From: Nitrococcus sp.
GTDB taxonomy: Bacteria; Pseudomonadota; Gammaproteobacteria; Nitrococcales; Nitrococcaceae
DNA length: 7,431 bases
Reading direction: 5' to 3'
Assembly (NCBI GenBank): GCA_030452365.1
Contig: JAKDMK010000109.1
Span: forward strand, 1 to 7,431
In this document: positions 1 through 5,680 of the stretch, in pieces
How positions within the stretch are numbered: position 1 is the stretch's first letter
How the letters are laid out: the number at the start of each line of letters is the position of its first letter
The notes under the pieces: model-generated
Database searches by the model: none
Seen by the model: the letters and a program-made list of their open reading frames with translations, nothing else
Told to the model about the DNA's origin: nothing
Made by a program: the position numbers and the translations under genes

Positions 1-329
1 GCGGCCTCATCCTCGATTAACGGGTCGAGCTCAAAACTCACATACCCGTCATTGCCGCCGGTTTCCTCCCATACGGGCCGGAACACGTCCTGAGCGGACT
101 TGACCAGCTCGTCGTTCAACTGCCACGCGACGTCCTCGTCCGACAGTCCGCGGCGCAGCAGCTCGGCCGCACGCCGGTCGAACTCCCCGTGCTCGATGAT
201 CTTCGCGATGATGGCCGGGTTTGATGTTGCGCCGGTAATCCCAAGTGCCTGGTTCTTCGTAATCGCGTCCGGGGCGACGCCGTCCAGCCAGACTTTGGAG
301 CCGGTTGCGAGTAGCGATGCGAGTGACAT
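1..329 (-). CDS. tal: Transaldolase, N-terminal part (cut by window edge)
   Basis: Transaldolase moves a dihydroxyacetone unit between sugar phosphates in the non-oxidative pentose phosphate pathway, in the cytoplasm. Translating the minus strand from the ATG at 327-329 gives 109 uninterrupted residues before the left edge. They include KVWLDGV near residue 12, the TGATSNPAII stretch near residues 32-41 and GYVSFELDP near residue 96. The TSNP motif and the V-S-F-E-L-D-P beta-strand are typical of the longer bacterial transaldolases (about 350 residues, or fused to glucose-6-phosphate isomerase). The catalytic lysine lies in the missing part, so activity and a possible fusion cannot be judged. 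A GAGG ribosome binding site sits about 6 nt before the start. It lies 87 nt downstream of the DUF2934 gene on the same strand, so co-transcription is plausible. Confidence 0.9.
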   Translation of the reverse strand, partial: MSLASLLATGSKVWLDGVAPDAITKNQALGITGATSNPAIIAKIIEHGEFDRRAAELLRRGLSDEDVAWQLNDELVKSAQDVFRPVWEETGGNDGYVSFELDPLIEDEA

Positions 330-416
330 GTTTACCTCAGCTCGTTGAGGGCCATCAGTGAATGCGCGCGGGCGCCGCCAAGAGTTTCGACTACAACGAT
401 CCCGACGGTGCCGGTA

Positions 417-878
417 CTAGTCTTTAGCCGGACTGCGACGGCGAGCACTCAATCGATCGCCCAGCTCCGAGATTTTCCTGGACAGCTCCGCGGCGATTTC
501 CTCGGCCTGCTCCCTGAGCTTGCGGCTTGCCTGTTGGCCGCGCGCGCCGAGCTCGTCCAGCTTGTGCTCGAGTACCGCGCGCGACTGCGCAAGCTTTTCC
601 AGGTCTTTCTGCCATTCGGCACGGGCCTCGGCCTTCTTGCGTGAGACTTTCCCGCGCAACGTCCGCAGGTTCTCAGCAGCAGCAGCAAGCCGTTCGCGGA
701 GGCGATCGAGCAGCGCGTTGTGCTCGATCTGGCGCAGCCGAGCATTGATCTCGGACTCGGCCTCGATCCAATCCGCCACTGCGTCGCGGCCGTCGAAGCC
801 GCGCCCCTGGGCGCGGAAATAGGCCGCCTCGGCAATCATTTTGTGCCGTTCCTCGACACTGAGTTTGCTAACGGACAT
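417..878 (-). CDS. DUF2934 domain protein with long coiled coil
   Basis: This is a 153-residue soluble protein of unknown function. Residues 8-46 match the DUF2934 pattern: a short helix, an AAYFRAQGRG-like segment, then GRDAVADWIEAESEI with its conserved W and acidic end. From about residue 45 to 145 the chain is almost entirely charged and helix-forming, rich in Glu, Arg, Lys, Ala and Leu, with heptad-like leucines. It probably forms a long coiled coil, and the tail is basic (ARRRSPAKD). I chose the ATG at 876-878 because AAGGAGG lies 8 nt upstream. An ATG 30 nt earlier (906-908) would add ten residues but would place that ribosome binding site inside the gene. No signal peptide or membrane segment is visible. 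The transaldolase gene follows, so a link to carbon or stress metabolism is possible, but this rests on position only. Confidence 0.8.
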   Translation of the reverse strand: MSVSKLSVEERHKMIAEAAYFRAQGRGFDGRDAVADWIEAESEINARLRQIEHNALLDRLRERLAAAAENLRTLRGKVSRKKAEARAEWQKDLEKLAQSRAVLEHKLDELGARGQQASRKLREQAEEIAAELSRKISELGDRLSARRRSPAKD

Positions 879-945
879 TGACTTGCCCTCCTTAGGCGTT
901 GCGGCCATGGCGCTTCACATTGTTGACAGGATCGCGGCAGGTCGC

Positions 946-1000
946 CCGCAATGGTGGGCTCCTGCACGCCACCATTGTGCGGCATCGCAGGAGATTGCGA
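946..1000 (-). other. Two hairpins in the leader of the DUF2934 gene
   Basis: Two inverted repeats lie side by side. The first pairs 946-957 with 969-982 (9 perfect pairs CAATGGTGG/CCACCATTG, extended by four GC-rich pairs past a one-base bulge at 978; 11-nt loop). The second pairs TCGCA (985-989) with TGCGA (996-1000) around a 6-nt loop. No T-run follows on either strand, so a simple intrinsic terminator is unlikely. They lie 68-122 nt before the DUF2934 start, where they would form a structured 5' leader, or they could mark the end of the old uracil-DNA glycosylase transcript. The inverted repeats are visible in the sequence; any regulatory role is inference. Confidence 0.45.
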
Positions 1001-1005
1001 CATTG

Positions 1006-1035
1006 GTAATAGTGCGTACGCAACGCTTACGGCAA
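1006..1035 (-). promoter_or_regulatory. Possible sigma70-like promoter for the DUF2934 gene
   Basis: On the minus strand, TTGCCG (1030-1035) and TATTAC (1006-1011) are separated by 18 nt. Each matches four of six bases of the sigma70 consensus. A transcript starting here would carry the two hairpins at 946-1000 as a leader of about 120 nt before the DUF2934 ATG. This is a weak match with no other support. Confidence 0.25.
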
Positions 1036-1049
1036 GCCCCGTCACCCTG

Positions 1050-1325
1050 TCACCCTGCCAGCGTGTCGGCTAAATCGGGAGTCAGGACAGCGGCGGCACG
1101 CGCACGCAACTCAGGCAGGAGTTCGGCCTCGAACCACGGATTGCGCCTAAGCCATATTTGGTTGCGCGGGCTTGGGTGCGGCAGCGGTAGCCTGCCGTCA
1201 ACCAATTACTCGTGCCAGGCCTTGATCGTGTCCGTCAGCCTTCGCCCGCGCCGTCTGCCCAGTAGGCCAGCCTGCGCATATTGGCCGATCACCAGTGTTA
1301 GTTGTACCCTTGTCAGCAACGCGCT
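1050..1325 (-). pseudogene. Uracil-DNA glycosylase family, C-terminal remnant with internal stop
   Basis: Read on the minus strand in one frame from about 1325 down to the TGA at 1050-1052, the sequence encodes the C-terminal half of a uracil-DNA glycosylase-superfamily protein. Recognisable parts are LTLVIGQYAQA, then a basic stretch and TDTIKAWHE, then LPLPHPSPRN, then WLRRNPWFEAELLPELRAR. HPSPRN is the second active-site loop of this superfamily, whose members remove uracil from DNA. A TAA at 1206-1208 cuts the frame right after WHE, where relatives usually have a tyrosine (W-x-x-Y-L), so one base change from TAT or TAC would explain it. The N-terminal half, with the catalytic water-activating motif, is missing. 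The recognisable part begins next to the end of the HEPN gene. The coding sense is otherwise well kept, which suggests recent decay. The upstream boundary is approximate. Confidence 0.8.
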
Positions 1326-1347
1326 CTGTTGTAACAATCTGTAGCGC

Positions 1348-1863
1348 TTATGTGCCTGCACCCAGGCCAGCCGGCCAGCGGCTTGCTTGGTTATCGAAGC
1401 GGGCCTTGGCATATGCATTGAGGGCGTTATATGTCTCAATCAGCAGGGGCACTAGCGCATGGGCGCGCTGCAGGGCGGAGGAGAATTCCTCAGGGTTACG
1501 CATGTATTCATGAATCAAGCGATTGCGCAGATTCCTCGCCTCGACCCAGTCAACAACAGACGATAGCAATCCCAGCTTTTCCATTCGGTTCAGGTTGTCC
1601 AAGGCCGGCCCGGGGGTCTCGAGCAGGTGGCGTCTGAGCTCGGGGATCAGTCGGTCGCCGATAGTGTCCTGCATCCGCGCAAACCGCGCGCCAAAGGCAT
1701 CGAGCCTCTCGGCAAGGTCGGGTTTCTCGCCTAGGGCCTCGACCCAGTCGGCGTCGATGGGCTGGCTAAACAACCGCGTCGTGGTCGTGAGCAGATGACG
1801 CCCTTGCCGCTCAGCGGTGTCCATGAGGAATAGCAGCCGATCGAGATCTAGCGTATCGCTCAT
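1348..1863 (-). CDS. hepT: HEPN-domain toxin of a type VII (HepT-like) toxin-antitoxin pair
   Basis: This is a 171-residue, mostly helical protein. At residues 113-120 it carries R-N-R-L-I-H-E-Y, the RX4HXY motif that forms the RNase active site of HEPN toxins. In the studied Shewanella MntA-HepT pair, the partner adds AMP residues to the tyrosine of this motif and silences the toxin. That chemistry is transferred here by family resemblance only. The start ATG overlaps the antitoxin stop (ATGA), and AAGGG about 9 nt upstream serves as ribosome binding site, so translation is probably coupled. At 171 residues it is longer than the compact HepT proteins of about 110-140. It belongs to a subfamily with an extended N-terminus (LDLDRLLFLMDTAERQ) and a conserved GDRLIPEL segment. 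The last fifteen residues look non-conserved and run up to the broken glycosylase remnant. Confidence 0.85.
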   Translation of the reverse strand: MSDTLDLDRLLFLMDTAERQGRHLLTTTTRLFSQPIDADWVEALGEKPDLAERLDAFGARFARMQDTIGDRLIPELRRHLLETPGPALDNLNRMEKLGLLSSVVDWVEARNLRNRLIHEYMRNPEEFSSALQRAHALVPLLIETYNALNAYAKARFDNQASRWPAGLGAGT

Positions 1864-2159
1864 AGCTCGATGCCCTTCGCTCTGGCCGCCTCGTGTATCG
1901 GCTGTCGGGGCGTATTCGGGTCGCTCACGAGAACATCGATGCGTTGGTCACCGAGCGCAAGCTGCAGTTCAGCCGTCAGCCGACTCGCGGCCGCGGCGCG
2001 GTTCTGCACAAGGTGAAACACCTCAACATAGAGATCCACATCGCCCCCACGGGCCGCATCGTCGAGCCGCGAGCCGAAGAGGTAAACCCGCGTGCTCGCT
2101 CCGAAGGCGGCATGCACCTTCGCACGAATGACGCGAACCTGCTCGGAAGTCAGGCGCAT
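1860..2159 (-). CDS. mntA: MNT-family nucleotidyltransferase antitoxin (MntA-like)
   Basis: This is a 99-residue minimal nucleotidyltransferase. It shows the fold's signature: G29-S30 followed by D40-V-D42 (GSX9DXD), plus a third carboxylate at D75 in RIDVLV. Together these bind two metal ions and ATP. In type VII toxin-antitoxin systems the protein neutralises the HEPN toxin by transferring AMP to its active-site tyrosine. All three acidic residues are present, so the enzyme should be active. The first ATG in frame is at 2157-2159; a longer frame would need a TTG at 2240 and would add 27 residues unlike the family. The ribosome binding site is weak (GAGAA). The gene overlaps hepT by 4 nt, antitoxin first, the usual order for this pair. 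Confidence 0.85.
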   Translation of the reverse strand: MRLTSEQVRVIRAKVHAAFGASTRVYLFGSRLDDAARGGDVDLYVEVFHLVQNRAAAASRLTAELQLALGDQRIDVLVSDPNTPRQPIHEAARAKGIEL

Positions 2160-2178
2160 TGCCGCTACGTTCTCAGTT

Positions 2179-2208
2179 AGGATAGATCGAATAAATCGGT
2201 GTCCGCAA
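2179..2208 (-). promoter_or_regulatory. mntA: Possible promoter of the mntA-hepT module
   Basis: On the minus strand TTGCGG (2203-2208) and TATCCT (2179-2184) are 18 nt apart, within an AT-richer patch just before the gene. The implied transcript would start about 15 nt before the mntA ATG and would exclude the alternative TTG start at 2240. The match to sigma70 is modest and unproven. Confidence 0.3.
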
Positions 2209-2267
2209 AAATCAGTTGCCGTGCGCCAGGTCGTGTGCAATAGCCTCGTTGCGTGATCTCAAGCACC

Positions 2268-2291
2268 CGGCACTGGGAACGTTCAGTGCCG
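2268..2291 (-). terminator. Hairpin after pcm, possible transcription end
   Basis: CGGCACTG (2268-2275) pairs perfectly with CAGTGCCG (2284-2291) around an 8-nt loop. It lies 39 nt beyond the pcm stop and about 110 nt before mntA, where a terminator between the two transcription units would be expected. No T-run follows on either strand, so it is at best a Rho-independent-like hairpin without its tail. Nothing else recognisable lies between pcm and the mntA promoter candidate. Confidence 0.35.
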
Positions 2292-2329
2292 AGTCCGCGC
2301 CGCGTCATGGAGTCGGCTGAAAAGTCGCC

Positions 2330-2992
2330 TCATTCGAGGCCTCGCTTCATCGGCACGAAGCTCACGCGGCTGACATTACGGCAGATGAGTCCCTGATCCG
2401 TGCGCTCGCAAACCATCAGCTTCTGATTTCCGTCCCTGCCTATGGGTGCCACTAAGCGACCGCCCAAGGTAAGCTGCTCGGTCAGGAGCTCAGGAATCGC
2501 AAGCGGTGCCGCCGTGAGCATGATGCCATCAAAAGGTGCCTCGCCGGGCCAACCTTCGTAACCATCGCCGAGGCGCAGACGGACGTTATCGAGCCGAAGC
2601 TCGCGCATCAAGCGTCGAGCACGACTATGCAGAGCGCGTAATCGCTCGATGCTAAACACCCGCGCAGTCAAATTCGCAAGCACGGCAGCCTGATAAGCGG
2701 AGCCCGTCCCAACCTCCAGCACCTTGCGCGGCTCCTGCCCTTCCAGCAGCACCTGCGTCATGCGCGCGACCACGAACGGTTGCGAGATGGTCTGGCCATA
2801 ACCGATGGGCAGGGCCGTATCGTCATAGGCACGGCTCGCCAATGCCTCCTCCACGAACAGATGCCGGGGTACGTCGCGAATCGCATTGAGCACCCGTATA
2901 TCCGTTATGCCGGCCTCGCGCAGGCGCGCTACTAACCGCTCACGAGTTCGTTGCGAGGTCATACCGATTCCAGTCACGCGCCGCGCATCCAT
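2330..2992 (-). CDS. pcm: Protein-L-isoaspartate O-methyltransferase
   Basis: Pcm uses S-adenosylmethionine to methylate abnormal L-isoaspartyl residues in aged proteins and so starts their repair, in the cytosol. The 220-residue product has the family's GQTISQP substrate loop at 66-72, followed by VVARMTQVL. SAM-binding motif I is at 91-100 (VLEVGTGSAY), the FSIER motif near 113-117, GDGYEGW near 142-148 and a C-terminal SFVPMKRG. The usual motif I reads GTGSGY; here the last glycine is alanine, a conservative change. I placed the start at the ATG 2990-2992, which shares one base with the surE stop (TAATG) and has GAAGG about 9 nt upstream. An ATG at 2960-2962 would give 210 residues, nearer the E. 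coli length, and remains possible. It is co-transcribed with surE, as in many proteobacteria, but nlpD and rpoS do not follow. Confidence 0.95.
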   Translation of the reverse strand: MDARRVTGIGMTSQRTRERLVARLREAGITDIRVLNAIRDVPRHLFVEEALASRAYDDTALPIGYGQTISQPFVVARMTQVLLEGQEPRKVLEVGTGSAYQAAVLANLTARVFSIERLRALHSRARRLMRELRLDNVRLRLGDGYEGWPGEAPFDGIMLTAAPLAIPELLTEQLTLGGRLVAPIGRDGNQKLMVCERTDQGLICRNVSRVSFVPMKRGLE

Positions 2993-3741
2993 TAACGCAG
3001 CCCTTCGATCCACCCTGCGACCTGGTCCAACGCTTGATACCGCGTCAGGTCCACCTGGATGGGTGTGATCGAGACAAAACCCCGGTTGATCGCATGAAAG
3101 TCGGTTCCGGCGCCCGCATCCTGCTCCATCCCGGGCGGACCGATCCAGTAGATCGTACGGCCGCGGGGATCCTCGGCGCGCACGACCGTCTCGGCTTGAT
3201 GGCGCTGCCCTAGCCGAGTCGCCTCGAAGCCATTCAGTTCCGGCCATGGGCGATCGGGAACGTTGACGTTGAGTATTGTATCGGCGGGTAGCGGATCCAT
3301 CCTCAGGCGCTCGAAGAGCATGCGCACCACTCGCGTAGCGGTATCGTAGTGCGTAGGCGATGAGCCGGCCAAAGATATCGCAATAGCCGGCAGGCCAAGA
3401 AATCGCCCCTCCATCGCGGCCGCCACGGTCCCGCTATAGAGCACGTCATCACCTAGATTCGCACCGGCATTGATGCCGGAGATCACCATGTCAGGCTGCT
3501 GTTCAAGGAGACCGGTGATTGCCAGATGAACACAATCAGTCGGCGTGCCTTCGACCCGATAGACGTCCGCTGCGATGCGCGCGACTCGAATGGGATAGTC
3601 CAACGTCAGTGAGTTGCTCGCACCACTGCGATCGCGTTCAGGGGCCACAACAGTGACCTCTGCCACTTCCCGCAGCGCCTGGGCGAGCTCGATAATGCCA
3701 GATGCTTGGTAGCCATCGTCATTGCTGACCAGTAACCGCAT
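2992..3741 (-). CDS. surE: 5'/3'-nucleotidase SurE
   Basis: SurE is a metal-dependent phosphatase that hydrolyses nucleoside 5'- and 3'-monophosphates, and in some species short polyphosphate. It is linked to stationary-phase and stress survival. The 249-residue product has the usual length. Metal and active-site residues are visible: NDDG at 7-10 (D8, D9), S39 within DRSGAS, and N91 in the [18 protein letters not shown] block, followed by AAMEG. A TPTDC segment near 66-70 and the late [13 protein letters not shown] segment are also characteristic. The ATG at 3739-3741 gives the standard N-terminus ([10 protein letters not shown]); the ribosome binding site is poor. The stop codon overlaps the pcm start by one base, so the two are translationally coupled. 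A 97-nt gap separates it from the divergent Smr gene. Confidence 0.97.
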   Translation of the reverse strand: MRLLVSNDDGYQASGIIELAQALREVAEVTVVAPERDRSGASNSLTLDYPIRVARIAADVYRVEGTPTDCVHLAITGLLEQQPDMVISGINAGANLGDDVLYSGTVAAAMEGRFLGLPAIAISLAGSSPTHYDTATRVVRMLFERLRMDPLPADTILNVNVPDRPWPELNGFEATRLGQRHQAETVVRAEDPRGRTIYWIGPPGMEQDAGAGTDFHAINRGFVSITPIQVDLTRYQALDQVAGWIEGLR

Positions 3742-3838
3742 GATCTTGCGTGTTTTCTCCCGTTATTGCGGCGCTTCCGTGTACCGATGTTAGGATAACG
3801 GTAACGAAGGGCGAGCCTTCAAGTGGGCATAAAGCATC
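3742..3838. promoter_or_regulatory. Divergent intergenic region between surE and the Smr gene
   Basis: These 97 nt must hold promoters or leaders for both surE (leftward) and the Smr gene (rightward). On the minus strand TTGAAG (3817-3822) lies 18 nt from TTATCC (3793-3798), a weak sigma70-like pair for surE. On the plus strand TAGGAT (3791-3796) could be a -10 element without a clear -35. A small palindrome GTTAGGATAAC covers both -10 candidates. No single site is convincing. Confidence 0.35.
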
Positions 3839-4399
3839 ATGACCGAACAAGATCACGACGCCGATCTGGAGCTCTTCCGGGCTGCCATGCGAAGCGTGCA
3901 GCCGCTCGATGTTGAGGAGCACCCCGACATCGACAACCCGCGTCCAGCACCCGTTCCGTTGCAGCGCCTGAGCGATGAGCGGGCCGTCCTCAGGGAGCTC
4001 CTGTTACCGGCCGACGCAGTATCGGTCCCGGATAATGAAACCGGCGAGGAACTCGCATTCCTGCGCCCCGGTCTGCAACGGCGAGTCTTGCGCCGGCTGC
4101 GGCGCGGCCATTACAGCGTCGCCGCAGAGCTGGACTTGCATGGGATGACCGTTGCCATCGCCCACGGCGCCTTGACCCGTTTTCTCATTCACTGCCGCCG
4201 CCGCGATTATCGGTGCGTGCGCATTGTTCACGGCAAGGGCCAGCGCTCCAGCAATCGCGGCCCGATCCTCAAGGGCAAGGTCGATCGCTGGCTGCGTCAG
4301 CGCGCGGAGGTACTCGCCTTCTGCTCCGCCCGGCCGATCGACGGCGGCACCGGGGCGATCTACGTGCTGTTACAGCACATCCGCCCGTCGATCGACTGA
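3839..4399 (+). CDS. smrA: Smr-domain endonuclease (SmrA-like)
   Basis: This is a 186-residue protein with a C-terminal Smr (small MutS-related) domain. Visible motifs are LDLHG at 98-102, HGKG at 131-134 and a GGTGA loop at 169-173, the standard Smr signature for nucleic acid cleavage. The N-terminal segment ELFRAAMRSVQPL (residues 11-23) and GLQRRVLRRLRRGHY (78-92) resemble the E. coli SmrA/YdaL layout. The related SmrB cuts mRNA at collided ribosomes, and it also has a DLHG motif. The assignment to SmrA rather than SmrB therefore rests on my reading of the N-terminus and is only moderately sure. It is the only plus-strand gene here, divergent from surE and convergent with ispF, so it has its own promoter. 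The ATG at 3839 is preceded only by a weak AGTGGG. Confidence 0.85.
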   Translation: MTEQDHDADLELFRAAMRSVQPLDVEEHPDIDNPRPAPVPLQRLSDERAVLRELLLPADAVSVPDNETGEELAFLRPGLQRRVLRRLRRGHYSVAAELDLHGMTVAIAHGALTRFLIHCRRRDYRCVRIVHGKGQRSSNRGPILKGKVDRWLRQRAEVLAFCSARPIDGGTGAIYVLLQHIRPSID

Positions 4400-4445
4400 G
4401 CACCGCGCGCAGATGAAATCACACTTGGCTGCGAACCCAGGGTTC

Positions 4446-4469
4446 GGAGCAAATCAGAGCGATTGCTCC
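4446..4469. terminator. Hairpin between convergent smrA and ispF
   Basis: GGAGC (4446-4450) plus AATC (4452-4455) pairs with GATT (4461-4464) plus GCTCC (4465-4469). This gives nine base pairs with a one-base bulge and a 5-nt loop. A smaller palindrome, CGAACCC-A-GGGTTCG, sits directly before it at 4432-4446. Lying in the 73-nt gap between two converging genes, it may end both transcripts. There is no T-tract, so termination is not proven by sequence alone. Confidence 0.4.
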
Positions 4470-4472
4470 CGA

Positions 4473-4958
4473 TCAGGTTTCGCAACGACTCACCAACACG
4501 ACTGCAAGTGCCGCCAGCCCCTCCTCGCGCCCGGTAAAACCCATGGCCTCGGTAGTTGTTGCTTTTATGTTCACCTGGCCGGATTCGATGCCCAGATCAT
4601 CGGCTACATTCGCCACCATCTGCGGCAGGAAGGCCGCGAGCCGCGGCCGTTGGGCGATGAGCGTGGCATCGATGTTGAGCGCCTGCCAGCTCTGCGCACG
4701 CAATAGCCCGGCCGCATTACGCAGCAGCTCACGGCTGTCAATGCCGGCATAGCGGCTGTCGGTATCCGGAAAGTGGCGCCCGAGGTCGCCGGCCGCAATG
4801 GCACCGAGCAGGGCATCCGTGATCGCATGCAGCAAGCAATCACCATCGGAGTGTGCCTGCAAACCCAGATGAAAGGGTATTGCTACCCCGCCAAGCACTA
4901 GGCGCCCGCCTTCGCGGAAGCGATGCGCATCGAAGCCCTGGCCGATGCGCAGAGTCAT
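4473..4958 (-). CDS. ispF: 2-C-methyl-D-erythritol 2,4-cyclodiphosphate synthase
   Basis: IspF catalyses the fifth step of the MEP isoprenoid pathway, closing the cyclodiphosphate ring and releasing CMP. The 161-residue length is normal. Zinc ligands are visible as D10 and H12 in GQGFDAH and as H44 in SDGDCLLHAITDALLGA. The family's LGRHFPDTD follows near 59-67, with NIDATLIAQRP at 95-104 and the C-terminal substrate loop KATTTEAMGFTGREEG at 132-147. The ATG overlaps the ispD stop (ATGA), which implies translational coupling and matched amounts of the two consecutive-pathway enzymes. It is the last gene of the minus-strand operon; 73 nt separate it from the converging Smr gene, with no truD in between. 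Confidence 0.97.
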   Translation of the reverse strand: MTLRIGQGFDAHRFREGGRLVLGGVAIPFHLGLQAHSDGDCLLHAITDALLGAIAAGDLGRHFPDTDSRYAGIDSRELLRNAAGLLRAQSWQALNIDATLIAQRPRLAAFLPQMVANVADDLGIESGQVNIKATTTEAMGFTGREEGLAALAVVLVSRCET

Positions 4959-5680
4959 GCCGGCGTCCCGCTATGCGCACGCACCAGGATGCGTTCGATC
5001 AATGCCTGATCGGAACGATGGGTGAGCTTGATATTATGCAGCGCGCCCTCAACCAAGCGCGGACGCGCTCCGATGCGCTCCAGCGCCTGTGCCTCGTCGG
5101 TGACTTCGAACCCTTGTGCAGCCGCTTGCTCCAGTGCGCCGAGCAACCGCCCCAGCGGGAAGAGCTGCGGTGTCAACGCTTGCCACAACCCGACCCGATT
5201 CACAGTTGCCGCGACCCGGCCCTCGCTGTCCGCGCGCTTTAACGTGTCGCGCACTGGCATCGCCAGCAGACCACCATCCGGGTGATCACCGACCTCGGCA
5301 ATGAGTCGCTCGATCTCGGCCGGCGTCACGCAAGGCCGAGCGGCATCATGCACCAAGACCGATTGCCGCGGTTGCGCACCTTGCTCGACGAGCCAGCGCA
5401 GGCCGTTTAGAACCGACTGCGCCCGGGTCGCGCCACCAATGCAGGTGACAATGCGCGGATGATCGGCAAAACCAAGTTGCCGCCACACCTCATCACCACT
5501 TGCCAGCGCGACCACGATGCGCTGGATCGAGGCCACCGCCAGCAGCGCCTCGAGCGTCCAAGCGAGCACGTAACGTCCGTTCACCCGCAAGTACTGCTTT
5601 GCCAGCTTGCTGCCGAAGCGCTGACCCATACCAGCAGCCGGGACGACCGCCCAACATGCGCTATCCGGATCACTGCTCAT
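4955..5680 (-). CDS. ispD: 2-C-methyl-D-erythritol 4-phosphate cytidylyltransferase
   Basis: IspD joins CTP and MEP to give CDP-methylerythritol, the third step of the MEP pathway. The 241-residue product starts with nine residues before AVVPAAGMGQRF, the nucleotide-binding glycine-rich loop. R21 and K28 correspond to the catalytic Arg and Lys. HDAARP is at 111-116, AMPVRDTLKR at 140-149, NRVGLWQALTPQLF at 161-174 (Arg162) and VTDEAQALE at 193-201, with Lys218 in HNIKLT. Beside K28 the more usual P-K-Q-Y reads A-K-Q-Y. I chose the ATG at 5678-5680, which overlaps the ftsB end by 11 nt and matches the E. coli N-terminus length. The frame could be extended to a TTG at 5719, but this is unlikely. 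No clear ribosome binding site is seen, so expression probably depends on ftsB translation. Confidence 0.96.
   Translation of the reverse strand: MSSDPDSACWAVVPAAGMGQRFGSKLAKQYLRVNGRYVLAWTLEALLAVASIQRIVVALASGDEVWRQLGFADHPRIVTCIGGATRAQSVLNGLRWLVEQGAQPRQSVLVHDAARPCVTPAEIERLIAEVGDHPDGGLLAMPVRDTLKRADSEGRVAATVNRVGLWQALTPQLFPLGRLLGALEQAAAQGFEVTDEAQALERIGARPRLVEGALHNIKLTHRSDQALIERILVRAHSGTPA

Noticed and set aside
362..427. Plus-strand 21-codon frame starting ATG CGC GCG and encoding KSFDYNDPDGAGTSL.
   Set aside because: It is too short, has no well-spaced ribosome binding site, and lies antisense across the gap and the end of the DUF2934 gene. The protein-like composition may be chance in GC-rich DNA.
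923..928. Perfect TTGACA on the plus strand.
   Set aside because: No -10-like hexamer lies 16-18 nt downstream (CCGCAA there), and no plus-strand gene follows.
1041..1056. Tandem GTCACCCT repeated twice.
   Set aside because: Only two copies of an 8-base unit at the end of the glycosylase remnant; too short to support a repeat or operator call.
841..1344. Long plus-strand open frame of 167 codons across the DUF2934 upstream region and the glycosylase remnant.
   Set aside because: It has arginine- and serine-rich low-complexity composition typical of an antisense frame in GC-rich DNA, and the minus strand carries recognisable glycosylase motifs over the same bases.
2177..2308. Minus-strand 43-codon frame between pcm and mntA.
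   Set aside because: No recognisable motif, no ribosome binding site, and it runs over a hairpin and the mntA promoter candidate. I checked it for a missing uracil-DNA glycosylase N-terminus and saw none.
2993..3247. Upstream extension of the pcm frame by 85 residues inside surE.
   Set aside because: The extension is the out-of-frame shadow of surE, and Pcm homology begins only near the ATG at 2992.
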